A stretch of 64,000 nt of DNA from an uncultured Bradyrhizobium sp. (GTDB taxonomy: Bacteria; Pseudomonadota; Alphaproteobacteria; Rhizobiales; Xanthobacteraceae): the NCBI RefSeq assembly GCF_936943645.1, contig NZ_CAKZJO010000049.1, forward strand, positions 62,001-126,000, read 5' to 3'. The translations under genes were made by a program, and so were the position numbers. Shown piece after piece: positions 26,029-34,975 of the stretch. The notes under the pieces are model-generated. The model was not told the DNA's origin, did no database searches, and saw only the letters and a list, made by a program, of their open reading frames with translations. The number at the start of each line of letters is the position of its first letter. Positions within the stretch are counted from its first letter, which is position 1.

Positions 26029-27474
26029 CTGACCAAGCCAAGTGCCCCACCCGTCATCGTCTGGTTCCGCGACGATCTTCGCCTGTCCGACCACCCCGCC
26101 CTGCACGCTGCCGGCAAGAGCGGCGCGCCAGTGGTCTGCCTTTACGTCCTCGACGACAGCGTCGCCCGCCCGCCCGGCGGCGCGGCGCGCTGGTGGCTGG
26201 CGCAGTCGCTGCGCGCGCTCGGGGCCGAGATCGCCGCGCGCGGCGGGTCGCTGGTCCTGCGCAGGGGACTGGCGGCCAAAATCATCCCTGAGCTGGCGCG
26301 CGAGAGCGGCGCCCGCGCCGTCCACTGGAACACGATCGCGCAAGTGCCGCATCAGGCGGTTGAGAGACAGCTCGAAGCGGCACTGGCAAGGCTCGGCGTC
26401 GACCCGCAAGGCTTCCCCGGCGACCTCCTCGTCCAACCCTCGGCGATCCGCACCAAGGAAGGTCGGGGCTTGCGCGTGTTCACCCCGTTCTGGCGGCGGG
26501 TGCTCTCGCTCGGCGATCCGCCAAAGCCGCTGCCTGCACCGAAGGAGCTGCGCCCGGGTCCGAAGGTCGCCAGCGACGAGTTGGAGAGCTGGACACTCGA
26601 GCCGGCCAAGCCGGATTGGGCGGGCGGCCTGCGCGAGACATGGACCCCGGGCGAAGCCTCCGCCCGTGCGCGCCTGCGCGACTTCCTCAAGCACACCTCG
26701 CGCGCCTATGTCGGTGACCGCGACCGCCCGGACCGGGAGGGCACCTCAAGCCTGTCGCCGCATTTGCGGTTCGGCGAGCTCAGCCCGCGCCAGGTCTGGC
26801 ACGCCGCGCGGTTCGCCGCGGACGAAGATCCGGCACTCGGGCCGGGTGTCGAAAAATTCCTCAGCGAGCTCGGCTGGCGCGAGTTCTGTCGCCACCTCCT
26901 GCACGATCATCCCGACCTCGCCACCGAAAACCTGCAATCGAACTTCGATGGCTTCCCCTGGAAGCGCGATCCCAAGGCGCTCGCCGCCTGGCAGTGCGGG
27001 CGCACCGGCTATCCGATCGTCGATGCCGGACTGCGCGAACTCTGGCACACCGGTGTGATGCACAACCGCGTGCGGATGGTGGTGGCGTCCTTCCTGGTCA
27101 AGCACCTCCTGATCGACTGGCGCGATGGCGAAGCCTGGTTCTGGGACACGCTGGTCGACGCGGACGCCGGCAGCAATCCCGCCAATTGGCAATGGGTCGC
27201 CGGCTGCGGCGCCGACGCGGCGCCCTATTTCCGCGTGTTCAATCCGATTCTCCAGGGCGAGAAGTTCGATCCGGATGGAACCTACGTCCGGCGCTGGGTG
27301 CCGGAGCTGAAGGACCTACCGGCCAAGCTGATCCATCGGCCGTGGCAGGCAACGCCGATCGAGCTTGCGAGCGCAGGCGTCACGCTCGGCAAAACCTATC
27401 CGCAGCCGATCGTCGATCATGCCAGGGGACGCGAGCGCGCGCTCGCCGCCTACGCCAAGATCCGCAGAAGTTGA
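26029..27474 (+). CDS. phrB: Deoxyribodipyrimidine photo-lyase, apparent CTG start
   Basis: 481 residues if started at CTG 26029, with CGAGG 6 bases upstream. The first in-frame standard start (GTG 26131) would remove [17 protein letters not shown], the conserved first strand of the photolyase antenna domain. The frame closes upstream at TAA 26014 with no ATG, GTG or TTG between. C-terminal FAD-binding domain: [13 protein letters not shown] (TS phosphate contact), [26 protein letters not shown], the HNRVRM motif and the Trp-rich [22 protein letters not shown]. It repairs cyclobutane pyrimidine dimers using light, with FADH-. Confidence 0.9.
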   Translation: MTKPSAPPVIVWFRDDLRLSDHPALHAAGKSGAPVVCLYVLDDSVARPPGGAARWWLAQSLRALGAEIAARGGSLVLRRGLAAKIIPELARESGARAVHWNTIAQVPHQAVERQLEAALARLGVDPQGFPGDLLVQPSAIRTKEGRGLRVFTPFWRRVLSLGDPPKPLPAPKELRPGPKVASDELESWTLEPAKPDWAGGLRETWTPGEASARARLRDFLKHTSRAYVGDRDRPDREGTSSLSPHLRFGELSPRQVWHAARFAADEDPALGPGVEKFLSELGWREFCRHLLHDHPDLATENLQSNFDGFPWKRDPKALAAWQCGRTGYPIVDAGLRELWHTGVMHNRVRMVVASFLVKHLLIDWRDGEAWFWDTLVDADAGSNPANWQWVAGCGADAAPYFRVFNPILQGEKFDPDGTYVRRWVPELKDLPAKLIHRPWQATPIELASAGVTLGKTYPQPIVDHARGRERALAAYAKIRRS

Positions 27475-27539
27475 GCGCTGCTTTGACACGATTTCGAAAC
27501 TCGCTATCGTCATCGCTCCAATCAACCACGGGGGACGAT

Positions 27540-27851
27540 ATGGACGACGATAAGCCGATCACCGAACAGGCGATGGAGACGATCACCAGCGCCGTCGAAG
27601 CGACCAAGGACGCGGCGGTCACCGCCGTCAAGAAGGTCAGGAAAGCCGCCAAGAAGGTCGCGAAGAAAGTAGCGCCAAAGAAGGCCGCCAAGAAGAAGGC
27701 CGCGAAGAAGTCTTCGAAGAAGGCCGCCAAGAAATCCTCGAAGAAGGCGGCCAAGAAGACCGCGAAGAAGACCGCCAAAAAGGCTACCAAGAAAACTGCC
27801 AAGAAAACTGCAAAGGCAAAAAAGAAGAAGGCCAAGAAGGCGAAGCGCTGA
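27540..27851 (+). CDS. Lysine/alanine-rich histone H1-like DNA-binding protein
   Basis: 103 residues, ATG 27540 behind GGGGA. First 25 residues acidic (MDDDKPITEQAMETI), then a basic tail of about 75 residues made of AAKK, SSKKAAKK and KTAKK units, with Lys plus Ala over three quarters of the tail. Such tails resemble eukaryotic H1 C-termini and bacterial Hc1/AlgP-like proteins, and probably bind DNA or RNA non-specifically. The repetitive codons (AAG AAG) make length variation likely. Confidence 0.85.
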   Translation: MDDDKPITEQAMETITSAVEATKDAAVTAVKKVRKAAKKVAKKVAPKKAAKKKAAKKSSKKAAKKSSKKAAKKTAKKTAKKATKKTAKKTAKAKKKKAKKAKR

Positions 27852-27870
27852 TCGGGCGCGCGAGACCGGG

Positions 27871-27896
27871 TCTCCGGATGCGAGCGCGTCCGGAGA
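27871..27896. terminator. Hairpin after the histone-like gene
   Basis: Eight-base stem TCTCCGGA / TCCGGAGA with a 10-base loop. No T tract follows, so termination is uncertain. Confidence 0.35.
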
Positions 27897-27933
27897 TCAG
27901 CGCGGCGACGCCCACCCTCGCCGCCCCGTCCGC

Positions 27934-28806
27934 CTAGGCGCGCCGGTTGACGACGAACACCGCGCCCGCGCACATCGCCATGCCGGCGATCGCCAGCGCG
28001 TCGAGCGTCTCGCCGAACAGCATGTAGGCCATCAGCGCGGTCACGGCCGGCACGAGATAGAACAGGCTCGCCACCGAGGTCGCCGCGGCGTGGCGGATCA
28101 GCCAGTAGAGCAGCCCGATCGATCCGATCGAGAGCGCCACCGCGAGCCAGGCGAGCGCGAGCACGAACTCCTGCGTCCAGTGCACCACGCGGTCTTCGAA
28201 CAGGAAGGCGCCGGTCGCGAAGAAGATGGTCACGGCGACATATTGCACGAGATTGCCGGCGCGCCAGTCGATCTGGTTGCAGTAGCGGCGCTGATAGAGC
28301 GTGCCGAGCGTGATGCTGATCAGCGACACCACCGAGGCGAGCCAGCCGAGCCCGGCCTCCCCGGTCATGGGCCGGTTGTGCAGGATCATCACCACGCCGC
28401 CGAGGCCCAGCAGGAGGCCGGCCCATTGCACCGGCGTCACCCGCTCGCCGAGCCAGCGGTTGGCGATGGTCGAGGTCAGGATCGGCTGCAGGCCCGGGAT
28501 CAGCGCGGAGAGCCCGGCCGGAATCGAATGGGCGATCGCGATCGCGGTGCCGCCGAGATAGAAGCCGTGGACGAGGATGCCGGCGACCGCGCTGTGCGCG
28601 ATGCCGGTGCCATCGGGCCATTTCGGCCGCGCGACGCCGGCGATGATCGCCATCAGGACGACGACGATGGCCATGCGGATGGCCAGATAGGTCAAGGGAT
28701 CGGCGTTGTTGACGACGTATTTGGTCCCGATGAATCCCGTGCTCCAGAGCAGCACGAACAGGATCGGCGCGGCGCGGGCAGTCAGGGCTTCTTGATTTTG
28801 ATTCAT
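27934..28806 (-). CDS. EamA/DMT family transporter
   Basis: 290 residues; ATG 28806 chosen because GAGGGC lies just upstream, with an in-frame ATG at 28818 as alternative. Ten hydrophobic segments in two EamA repeats, starting APILFVLLWSTGFIGTKYV (typical WxTxF-G-K opening) and the second repeat from about residue 150. Drug/metabolite exporters of unspecific type, often for amino acids or their derivatives. Monocistronic. Confidence 0.92.
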   Translation of the reverse strand: MNQNQEALTARAAPILFVLLWSTGFIGTKYVVNNADPLTYLAIRMAIVVVLMAIIAGVARPKWPDGTGIAHSAVAGILVHGFYLGGTAIAIAHSIPAGLSALIPGLQPILTSTIANRWLGERVTPVQWAGLLLGLGGVVMILHNRPMTGEAGLGWLASVVSLISITLGTLYQRRYCNQIDWRAGNLVQYVAVTIFFATGAFLFEDRVVHWTQEFVLALAWLAVALSIGSIGLLYWLIRHAAATSVASLFYLVPAVTALMAYMLFGETLDALAIAGMAMCAGAVFVVNRRA

Positions 28807-28904
28807 TGCCGCCCTCATTGCCCCAGCGACGGCGATGCGGCAATGCGAATTTCGTCCGGGGCGATGCTGCGCTGCGACGGCGGATTGCGGCTCAGCTCAG
28901 CCGC

Positions 28905-29351
28905 TCACCATTCTTCCGGACAGGGGTCGATGATCTTCCAGAGCTCGACACCGTTCTTGATCTTCTTCATGTCGGTGGTGAGCCCGCCGTTGCGGCGGAT
29001 CCAGTCCTTCACCTTATCGGGGTAGTAGGACATCAGGTCGGATGTCCCCTCGGAGCTGGTGACCTTGATGCCGAAGGTGAAGGCCTTGTCGTAATAGGCC
29101 TGGTGGAAGCCCAGGCTTGCGCGCGGCGTCACGCAGATCTTGTTCATCGGCACGATGCCGAGCACCAGCGTGCAGGCCGAATTGCAGATGCCGTCAATGA
29201 TGACGCGCTCGCCCTTCTCGCGGACGCGCTTGTACTTGGCCTTGTACTCCTCGACATAGCCGCCGTGGTCGCGGGTAATATGCAGCTCGGCCCGCGCCGG
29301 CGTGACGGCGGCGAGGCAGAGCAACAGCAGGCTCAAAAGCGTGATGCGCAT
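28905..29351 (-). CDS. Exported ClpP-like-fold protein (COG3904-like)
   Basis: 148 residues with a signal peptide ending ARA-ELH. Motifs DHGGYVEEYKAKY, VIIDGICNSACTLVLG and LGFHQAYYDK match the predicted periplasmic ClpP/crotonase-fold family COG3904, where the Ser before Ala-Cys sits at the nucleophile position and the H in GFHQA could be its partner. Enzymatic activity in this family is not established. Two more cysteines near the end (DPCPEEW). Confidence 0.75.
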   Translation of the reverse strand: MRITLLSLLLLCLAAVTPARAELHITRDHGGYVEEYKAKYKRVREKGERVIIDGICNSACTLVLGIVPMNKICVTPRASLGFHQAYYDKAFTFGIKVTSSEGTSDLMSYYPDKVKDWIRRNGGLTTDMKKIKNGVELWKIIDPCPEEW

Positions 29352-29645
29352 GGCGAGGTGACGGCGAAAGCCTTCAGGAATGCACCGGCCTCGAAGGAGC
29401 CCCCCAAAAGGCCGGCGACAGGATTCTTAACCGAATACTCTTTGGTCATACTTGTGTGGGGAATTCGTTAAGCATCCCGAAAAGGCCAAAAATGGGCAGA
29501 CCTGGAGGGCCCCTCCGGCAATTCTGTCACACCCACCCGGGAATCTGCGGGATCGACCCGGATTTCCGGGGGCCGGACGGGTGCCCCGGGGGATCGAAAT
29601 GGCTATAGATGGCGAACCAATTCGCGCGGGTTCCGGAGAATCGAG

Positions 29646-29909
29646 ATGAGCAAGTTGACGCTTGTAGCCGCGGTTGCTGCCCTGTCGGCCGCAATCCTAG
29701 CCCCTGGCCTGGCGGAGGCGCGGGGCCATCACCGGTATCACCGCGCTTACGCCAATCCGCTGCCCTACCCGATCAGCTATGTCCACAATTACGGGCCCGG
29801 CCTCACCCCCGGCACCTTCGCCTTTTACGACGGCCCGTCGACCAACCATTGCTACCAGAGCGCGGCCGGCTATGTCGGCCAGGACCGCCGCCGGCACCCC
29901 TGCTACTGA
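29646..29909 (+). CDS. Small exported protein, histidine/tyrosine-rich
   Basis: 87 residues, ATG 29646 after GGAGAATCG. Signal peptide to AEA-RGH. Mature chain rich in H, Y, P and R (GHHRYHRAYANPLPYP) with two cysteines (NHCYQS and HPCY) that could form a disulfide. No family recognised. Confidence 0.7.
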   Translation: MSKLTLVAAVAALSAAILAPGLAEARGHHRYHRAYANPLPYPISYVHNYGPGLTPGTFAFYDGPSTNHCYQSAAGYVGQDRRRHPCY

Positions 29910-29939
29910 GGGCCGGCAGCGCGTCCTCTGCGGGCGTCC

Positions 29940-30401
29940 CTATTTGGCGGCGCCCGACATCAGCAATTGCTTCTCGATCTCGTAGACCGGCAGCTTGACG
30001 AGGTCCTTGCCGACCTCGTTCTGGATCGCCTTGCGCACGACGTCCGAATAATCGGCGCGGATCATGCCGAGCGCGCGCGGCGAGGCCACCATGGTCAGGG
30101 CCGTGGTTTCGCCCGAGCTGACGGCGGCATCGAGCCGGCCGGCAAGGCTCCGCAGGAAGGCACGCTCGGCCTCATCGTGCCAATCGGTCTGCTCGACCGA
30201 GCTCCGGGCGCCGCCGGCAGCGGCATGCAGGCGGCCCGGCGCGTCGGTCCCTTGCGCCGCGGTCGAGGGATTGGGCTGCTCGTGCACCTCCCTGGTGTGA
30301 AGGTTCGGAAACATCTCGTCACCGAGATTTTCCAGAATCAGCGCCTTGCGCCCGTCGCACACGACCAGCCAGTCACCCTTGTCGATTCTCATCTTATCCA
30401 T
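29940..30401 (-). CDS. Host attachment family protein
   Basis: 153 residues, ATG 30401 preceded by AAGGAGAGTTGCA. Opening WLVVCDGRKALILENLGDE and the later FLRSLAGRLDAAVSS, LTMVASPRALGMIR, VRKAIQNEVGKDLVKLPVYEIEKQL match the host-attachment (AtsA-like) family first linked to attachment of Agrobacterium to plants. The fold resembles eRF1 domain 1-like RNA-binding domains; cellular role is unclear. Cytoplasmic. Followed by a DUF3775 gene upstream on the same strand. Confidence 0.87.
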   Translation of the reverse strand: MDKMRIDKGDWLVVCDGRKALILENLGDEMFPNLHTREVHEQPNPSTAAQGTDAPGRLHAAAGGARSSVEQTDWHDEAERAFLRSLAGRLDAAVSSGETTALTMVASPRALGMIRADYSDVVRKAIQNEVGKDLVKLPVYEIEKQLLMSGAAK

Positions 30402-30440
30402 TGCAACTCTCCTTGAAACTTGTGCGCGCCGCGGCCGGCA

Positions 30441-30851
30441 TTACAGATGTTCTTCGAATTCCTCGAAGGACTTGCCGAACTGCGCCATCGCCTCCTCCAG
30501 ATAGTCGGCGAGCATTGGCGTGCCGATCAGGTAGGACGCGGTGCGCTGGTTGTGGGCCTGCGCGGCCTGGGCGTGCAATTCGCGCCAATTGGAGAGATCG
30601 CCATCGCCGCGACCGAGCCAGGTCAGCGTCACGAGGTCGATCTGCTCGTCGACATTGAGATCGCGGATGAAGCCCGCGAGCTCCGCACGATCGGTGGTCT
30701 CGCCGCGCCCACCGCGGCCATAGCTGATGTCGTCGTCGCCGAAGTCCAGGATGACGCCACCTCCGGCCGCCTCGCTGTCGGAACGGCGCGATTTCGAAAT
30801 GACGAAGAAGACTTTCTCCGGCGAGATCGACAGATTTGGAATGACTCGCAT
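30441..30851 (-). CDS. DUF3775 domain protein
   Basis: 136 residues from ATG 30851 (MRVIPNLSIS), behind AAGGTGAAC; an in-frame GTG at 30893 would extend it. The DUF3775 body is visible: SPEKVFFVISKSRRSD, AELAGFIRDLNVDEQIDLVTLTWLGRGD, TASYLIGTPMLADYLEEAMAQFG. Function of the family unknown. 39 bases upstream of the host-attachment gene on the same strand, so probably one operon. Confidence 0.88.
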   Translation of the reverse strand: MRVIPNLSISPEKVFFVISKSRRSDSEAAGGGVILDFGDDDISYGRGGRGETTDRAELAGFIRDLNVDEQIDLVTLTWLGRGDGDLSNWRELHAQAAQAHNQRTASYLIGTPMLADYLEEAMAQFGKSFEEFEEHL

Positions 30852-31090
30852 CCAGTTCACCTTGTCCGGCAGCAGGCCCCGCGCCGCTGCCACGCCAACA
30901 ACACTAAGAGCCGAGGCACGCTTGCGAATTGCGCAGGATCAAGGTCCAGAGCACGGCATTGGCATGCAGCCAAAGCCGCTACCCGTCCGTATTTGCTGAA
31001 GATTTGTTCATCAGCATTACATTTCGGTTCCGCCACAATTTGATCAGAACAAGTCCGATATCGTGGATCGCGTCAGCGGAGGAAGACATC

Positions 31091-31378
31091 ATGACTCGCA
31101 AGATCGGCCTCGTCGCCGCAGGCCTGTTCGGCGCCGTGTTCGGTGCCCTGGCGGCATCGTCGGCGGCGTCCGCCATGCCTATCGCGCCCGCGCCCGCAAC
31201 ACCTGACGTCGCCGGCGTCGAGCAGGTGCGGATGGTCTGCGACGCCTGGGGGCGCTGCTGGTGGCGCCCGAACTATTATGGGTATTACGGGCCGCGGCCG
31301 TATTACGGCCCCCGATATTATGGGCCGCGGCGCTATTACGGCCCGCGCTATTATGGCTACGGCTATCGCCGATGGTGA
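31091..31378 (+). CDS. Small exported protein with YYGPR tandem repeats
   Basis: 95 residues, ATG 31091, with GCGGAGGAAG as ribosome site. Signal peptide to ASA-MPI. The C-terminal 40 residues repeat YYGPR/YYGPRR units (five to six times) after a CDAWGRCWWRPN cysteine pair. Likely secreted or envelope-associated, unknown function. Followed by a strong terminator. Confidence 0.78.
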   Translation: MTRKIGLVAAGLFGAVFGALAASSAASAMPIAPAPATPDVAGVEQVRMVCDAWGRCWWRPNYYGYYGPRPYYGPRYYGPRRYYGPRYYGYGYRRW

Positions 31379-31383
31379 CATCT

Positions 31384-31412
31384 GAAGGGGCCCTCCGGGC
31401 CCCTTCGCTTTT
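31384..31412 (+). terminator. Rho-independent terminator
   Basis: Perfect 10-base stem GAAGGGGCCC / GGGCCCCTTC with a 3-base loop, then GCTTTTGC, 6 bases after the stop of the YYGPR-repeat gene. Confidence 0.85.
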
Positions 31413-31836
31413 GCGAAATGAAGTCTCGCGCGATCGTTGCCGATTTGGCGCGATGCCAAGAACTGCCCTCCATCGGACTGATCTGGATCAAGGATGAGAT
31501 CCGGTTACACCGTCATTCTACGGTGATGGTCGCGTTGTTCGTTTTCGATGCTCGCAGGCGGACCTGAACGTGCGGACGCATTTGGTTGAGCAGCGCCGCA
31601 TGGCGCCTTGCGTCCGTTGCTTGTTCTCTCGGCGCGCGGCCGCGCTTCATCGACCTTGCCTCCGGCCAGCCGGTGAGCCGAGCTCGTTGACGATGGCATC
31701 GATCTGACGGACGTCATGGCATGATGTCCGCAATACTACGGCCTGAAATTCGATTTACTGCAAGGCGATGTTTCGCCATTGATGGCGGTACATCGACGTT
31801 CATTTGATTGTCACATTTCGGCAGCCGGCCAGATCC
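31413..31836. other. Intergenic region, 424 bases, no supported gene
   Basis: Contains a small inverted repeat CACCGT-N6-ACGGTG (31508-31525). Open frames are short and of poor composition. The promoter of the AraC-type regulator must lie toward the right end. Confidence 0.55.
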
Positions 31837-32802
31837 ATGTTGTTCGACGCCCTCGCTCCATCCTCCGCGCTTCAACTGACCGGCTTTGCCGACGTCGATG
31901 CGTTTCGACCGATCGAGTCGATGGAGGACGCGAGAAGCATCCCGCTCGACGTCCCGAGCTTCGCCGCGGCCCGCGCGGTCGTCTCCCTGCCGGCGTGCCG
32001 TATCGTCGTGATGCGATCGTTCGCGCGCATCCTGGACACCGCTTACCGGATGCCGGGCGGCATGGTGCTCCTGTCCATGACCGACGATCTGCAGGTCAAC
32101 TTCAAGGGCCTGGATCTCGACGCGCGTTTCTTCGTGACGCTTCGCGGCACCGAGGAATGCCATTTCGTCGAGCCCCAGACCAATCATCATGCGATGATCA
32201 TCCTGTCCCCCGACCTGAAGGACCGGGGCTGGTTCGATCGCGCCGACGATTTGCGGGCCCATGTCGCCAACCGTCCCGCCCTGCTTCACATCAGGCAGCT
32301 CCTGCTCGACATCCTGCGAACCGCGTCGGTGCAACCGCTCCTGTTCCAGACCACCGAGGTGGCCGCCCATTTGCAGGAAGGTCTGCTGCTGGCGCTCGAC
32401 GATTTGTTTCGGATCGATGCGACGTCCGATCGCACCGCCTCGATGCAGGGCGAGCGGTCCATCAAGCTGGTGCAGCGGATCGACGATTACGTTTCAGCCC
32501 ATCCGACCGCGCCGATCTATACCGCCGATCTCGCCGGCGAGTTCGGCGTCTCGATCCGGACGCTCGGCGGCGCTGTCAGCAAGGTGCGGGGCATGAGCCT
32601 GCATCAGTATATTCGCCTCAAGAGGCTGTGGGCGACCCGCGCCCGCCTGCTCAGAGGTGGCGGCGCCACCGTTGCCACATGCGCGCGCGCCCAGGGCTTC
32701 CATCACATGGGCGAGTTTGCCGCGGCCTACCGTGCGACCTTCCACGAGGCGCCCTCGGACACGCTGGCACGCGGGCGGCAAAGCGGTCTTCGGGCCGGCT
32801 GA
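31837..32802 (+). CDS. AraC family transcriptional regulator
   Basis: 321 residues from ATG 31837; a TTG at 31804 is an unlikely alternative. The N-terminal part (1-200) resembles a cupin-like sensor (AraC-binding-like) region; C-terminal HTH_18 (about 225-315): RIDDYVSAHPTAPIYTADLAGEFGVSIRTL and a second helix pair CARAQGFHHMGEFAAAYRATF ending in the family F-x-x-x-P. No target gene is obvious next to it; autonomous orientation upstream of the tRNA. Confidence 0.88.
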   Translation: MLFDALAPSSALQLTGFADVDAFRPIESMEDARSIPLDVPSFAAARAVVSLPACRIVVMRSFARILDTAYRMPGGMVLLSMTDDLQVNFKGLDLDARFFVTLRGTEECHFVEPQTNHHAMIILSPDLKDRGWFDRADDLRAHVANRPALLHIRQLLLDILRTASVQPLLFQTTEVAAHLQEGLLLALDDLFRIDATSDRTASMQGERSIKLVQRIDDYVSAHPTAPIYTADLAGEFGVSIRTLGGAVSKVRGMSLHQYIRLKRLWATRARLLRGGGATVATCARAQGFHHMGEFAAAYRATFHEAPSDTLARGRQSGLRAG

Positions 32803-32872
32803 CGGACGCGCAAGCCGGCGCGAGGGTGCCCCACATCAGCGAGAATTCGGAACATATCTCGAACAAGGTGGC

Positions 32873-32949
32873 TGGCGCGCTCGGAAGGATTCGAACCTCC
32901 GACCCTCGGAATCGAAATCCGATGCTCTATCCAGCTGAGCTACGAGCGC
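32873..32949 (-). tRNA. tRNA-Arg (anticodon UCG)
   Basis: 77 bases including encoded CCA. Acceptor GCGCTCG pairs with CGAGCGC; D arm GCTC/GAGC; anticodon arm TCGGA-TTTCGAT-TCCGA gives anticodon TCG; T arm GGAGG-TTCGAAT-CCTTC (one G-T pair). Reads CGA. Confidence 0.95.
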
Positions 32950-33102
32950 CCTGGCCCGGACACCGGGCCATCAACCGAGACGTACCCGACACTCCTGCTG
33001 GCGAGCCAGCAGGCCTGACGGTCCTCGGATGGGTTCGATTAGCAGAGCGGCCGACCAATAAAAAGCCCTCCCCGCCGTGTTCGAGGCGGATCGAAGGCGC
33101 TG

Positions 33103-33645
33103 TCACCAGGTCGTGTTGAAGAGCCCGAAATGCGGCTGCTGGGCGACCAGCATCATCGGCCGGCCCGGCTGCGGGGCCGGATGCGCCCTCACGACCTTGC
33201 GCCTGGGCTGAGCCTGCGGCGGCGAAGCCGCGGGCGTCTGCGCTTGAGCCTGATTCTGGGTCGGCTGGGCCTGGGCCTGCAGCTTGCCGTCGCTCTTCCT
33301 GGCGGCCTCGGCCTTCGGGTCCGGCGTGAACTGGGCGAATGTCTCGCGCACCCGCGCCTTCGCCGACATCTCGGCGAGCGCGGCCGACGCGCTGTCCTGA
33401 ACCGGCGGCTGCGGTGCGACCACGGCGGCGGTCTTCACCACAGGCGGGACAATCGTGGGCTGGGTGGTATCGATCACGACACGCTCGGGCAGATGGCGGT
33501 CGGAGCGGATCCGGATCAGCGGCTGATCGTTGCTTGCGGTGGTGACCGCCTGCGCAACCGGCTGCGATGGCAGACTATAGTCGGCTGCGAATAGCAGTGC
33601 GAGCAAAGCTCCACCGACAAAGAGGAAATACCGAAAGATGGGCAT
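33103..33645 (-). CDS. Hypothetical membrane-anchored protein, proline/glutamine-rich
   Basis: 180 residues from ATG 33645 (MPIFRYFLFVGG). One N-terminal TM (about 5-22), the rest periplasmic and of low complexity: VVKTAAVVAPQPPVQ and a QAQ repeat run, then HPAPQPGRPMMLVAQQPHFGLF. No known domain. A GGAAC-N16-TGTT sequence upstream is a weak EcfG-like candidate. Confidence 0.7.
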   Translation of the reverse strand: MPIFRYFLFVGGALLALLFAADYSLPSQPVAQAVTTASNDQPLIRIRSDRHLPERVVIDTTQPTIVPPVVKTAAVVAPQPPVQDSASAALAEMSAKARVRETFAQFTPDPKAEAARKSDGKLQAQAQPTQNQAQAQTPAASPPQAQPRRKVVRAHPAPQPGRPMMLVAQQPHFGLFNTTW

Positions 33646-33804
33646 GGGCCGCGCTCCGCCCCCCGCATCCCCGCGTGGGCTCTCCGCCCTCAACAGGCGA
33701 TCTGCTAATTTGTTCCTGGCCCAGCCGTTCGGTTCAAATGGCGATGCGAGGTTTTTTGGCCAAGAACCGGAAAGGGTAACTTTTCCGCTACCGGTAAGCC
33801 GCCT

Positions 33805-34374
33805 TTACGCGCGGCGTGCAGCAACCAGCGAACATTTCGCCTGGTCGGCGTTCACGTTGACGAAGCCGACGGGGATGCGGGCAAAGGTCTTGCGGCTCTT
33901 CAAGGCGACTGAATCCGCCAGCACGCGACTGCGATCGGTGAGATGACTGCCGTCGCGCCGCGCAAAGGCGCAGACGATCTCGATATCCTTTACGGCATAG
34001 TCATTGTCGTTTCGCAGCGTGAACGTCACCAGCGCCTTCGAGCCAAGGCCACCGCGGCGCCAGGTCTGTGATGAAATCCGCAAGCGGCCGAGCTCCGCCA
34101 TGGCTGGCACCTGAGCTTCCGAAGCCGCCGACGGCGCCGCCGGATCGGCGGAAGGTGCCGTCTCGACGGCCGCCAGCTCGGCCTTCACTGACTCGGCACT
34201 ATTGCCCTTGGAGAGAGGAAGCAGCATCCAGACGCCGCAGCCGAGGATGATGGCGGCGAGCAGCCACAGAAGGCTGCGGCCAAATGAGACGCTGGCGATG
34301 GTCACGGCCCGCGCAAGTCGTTCGCCTGTTCCGGCGAAACGCCGCACCCCGATCCGGTCAAGCCTCGCGTTCAT
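33805..34374 (-). CDS. Hypothetical single-pass membrane protein
   Basis: 189 residues, ATG 34374. One TM (about residues 32-52, SLLWLLAAIILGCGVWMLL) after a basic cytoplasmic N-terminus, then an AP-rich linker and a compact periplasmic domain (about 90-189) with GSKALVTFTLRNDNDYAVKDIEIVCAFARRDGS, a beta-sandwich-like pattern like DUF2393/FxLYD-type domains. Two cysteines (IVCAF, AKCSLV). Function unknown. Confidence 0.75.
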   Translation of the reverse strand: MNARLDRIGVRRFAGTGERLARAVTIASVSFGRSLLWLLAAIILGCGVWMLLPLSKGNSAESVKAELAAVETAPSADPAAPSAASEAQVPAMAELGRLRISSQTWRRGGLGSKALVTFTLRNDNDYAVKDIEIVCAFARRDGSHLTDRSRVLADSVALKSRKTFARIPVGFVNVNADQAKCSLVAARRA

Positions 34375-34550
34375 GACATCACCGATAGCGGCCGAAGCAG
34401 CGTCCGACGACGGACTGGGCCGCAGCTTACTTCAATCCACAAGACGACCTAAGGTTCCCGCGCAGTTGCGAATCGGCGCGAGCGGTAGCGGTCACCGGGT
34501 GGGGCCGCTAACATGCGCTGCAACATCAAGCCTCGTTGGGAGACCATGAA

Positions 34551-34937
34551 ATGCCAATCGCCGTCACTTGGGATCACGTCCATCTGCGCAGCCCCGATCC
34601 GGAGGCCACCGCGGCCTGGCTGCGGGACATCCTCGGTGGCGAGGTCGTCCGCGCGCCGGGGCGGATCGACGTGAACCTCGGCGGCGCCAGGATCTTCATC
34701 GCGCCGCTCGAGGGCGACAGCGCCGTCAACCCGCCGCCTCCGCACCCGCATCAGGGCCTCGACCATTTTGGCCTGACGGTGAAGGACATCGATGCCGTCG
34801 CGGCCGAGATCAAGGCCAAGGGCGTCACCTTCACGCGCGAGCCGACCACGATCCGGCCCGGCGTGCGCATCTGCTTCATCCGCGGCCCCGAAGGCATCTC
34901 CATCGAGCTGCTCGAGCGCGACAAAAAATATACCTGA
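34551..34937 (+). CDS. VOC (glyoxalase/bleomycin resistance) family protein
   Basis: 128 residues, ATG 34551 after GGGAGA. Two beta-alpha-beta-beta-beta modules: WDHVHLRSPDPEATAAWLRDILGG (first His metal ligand) and LDHFGLTVKDIDAVAAEIKAKGV (second His), ending in GPEGISIELLE (Glu ligand). Metal-dependent lyase, dioxygenase or binding protein of unknown substrate. Monocistronic, ends before a hairpin. Confidence 0.9.
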   Translation: MPIAVTWDHVHLRSPDPEATAAWLRDILGGEVVRAPGRIDVNLGGARIFIAPLEGDSAVNPPPPHPHQGLDHFGLTVKDIDAVAAEIKAKGVTFTREPTTIRPGVRICFIRGPEGISIELLERDKKYT

Positions 34938-34949
34938 GGCGGCGTGAGC

Positions 34950-34970
34950 CTCGCCGGCTCTGCCGGCGAG
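34950..34970. terminator. Hairpin between convergent genes
   Basis: Nine-base stem CTCGCCGGC / GCCGGCGAG with a TCT loop between the VOC gene and the convergent gene. No U tract on either side. Confidence 0.45.
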
Positions 34971-34975
34971 CACGG

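Noticed and set aside
26131..26133. GTG 26131 as the photolyase start
   Set aside because: It would delete the conserved first strand of the N-terminal domain that is encoded in frame just upstream.
31505..31717. Minus-strand open frame of 70 codons in the intergenic region before the AraC gene
   Set aside because: Composition is Arg/Ser/Ala-rich and no ribosome site or conserved feature is seen.
33690..33715. EcfG-like GGAAC-N16-TGTT on the minus strand before the 180-aa gene
   Set aside because: The -10 element differs at one of four positions (TGTT versus CGTT), so it is below the standard used for the feature list.
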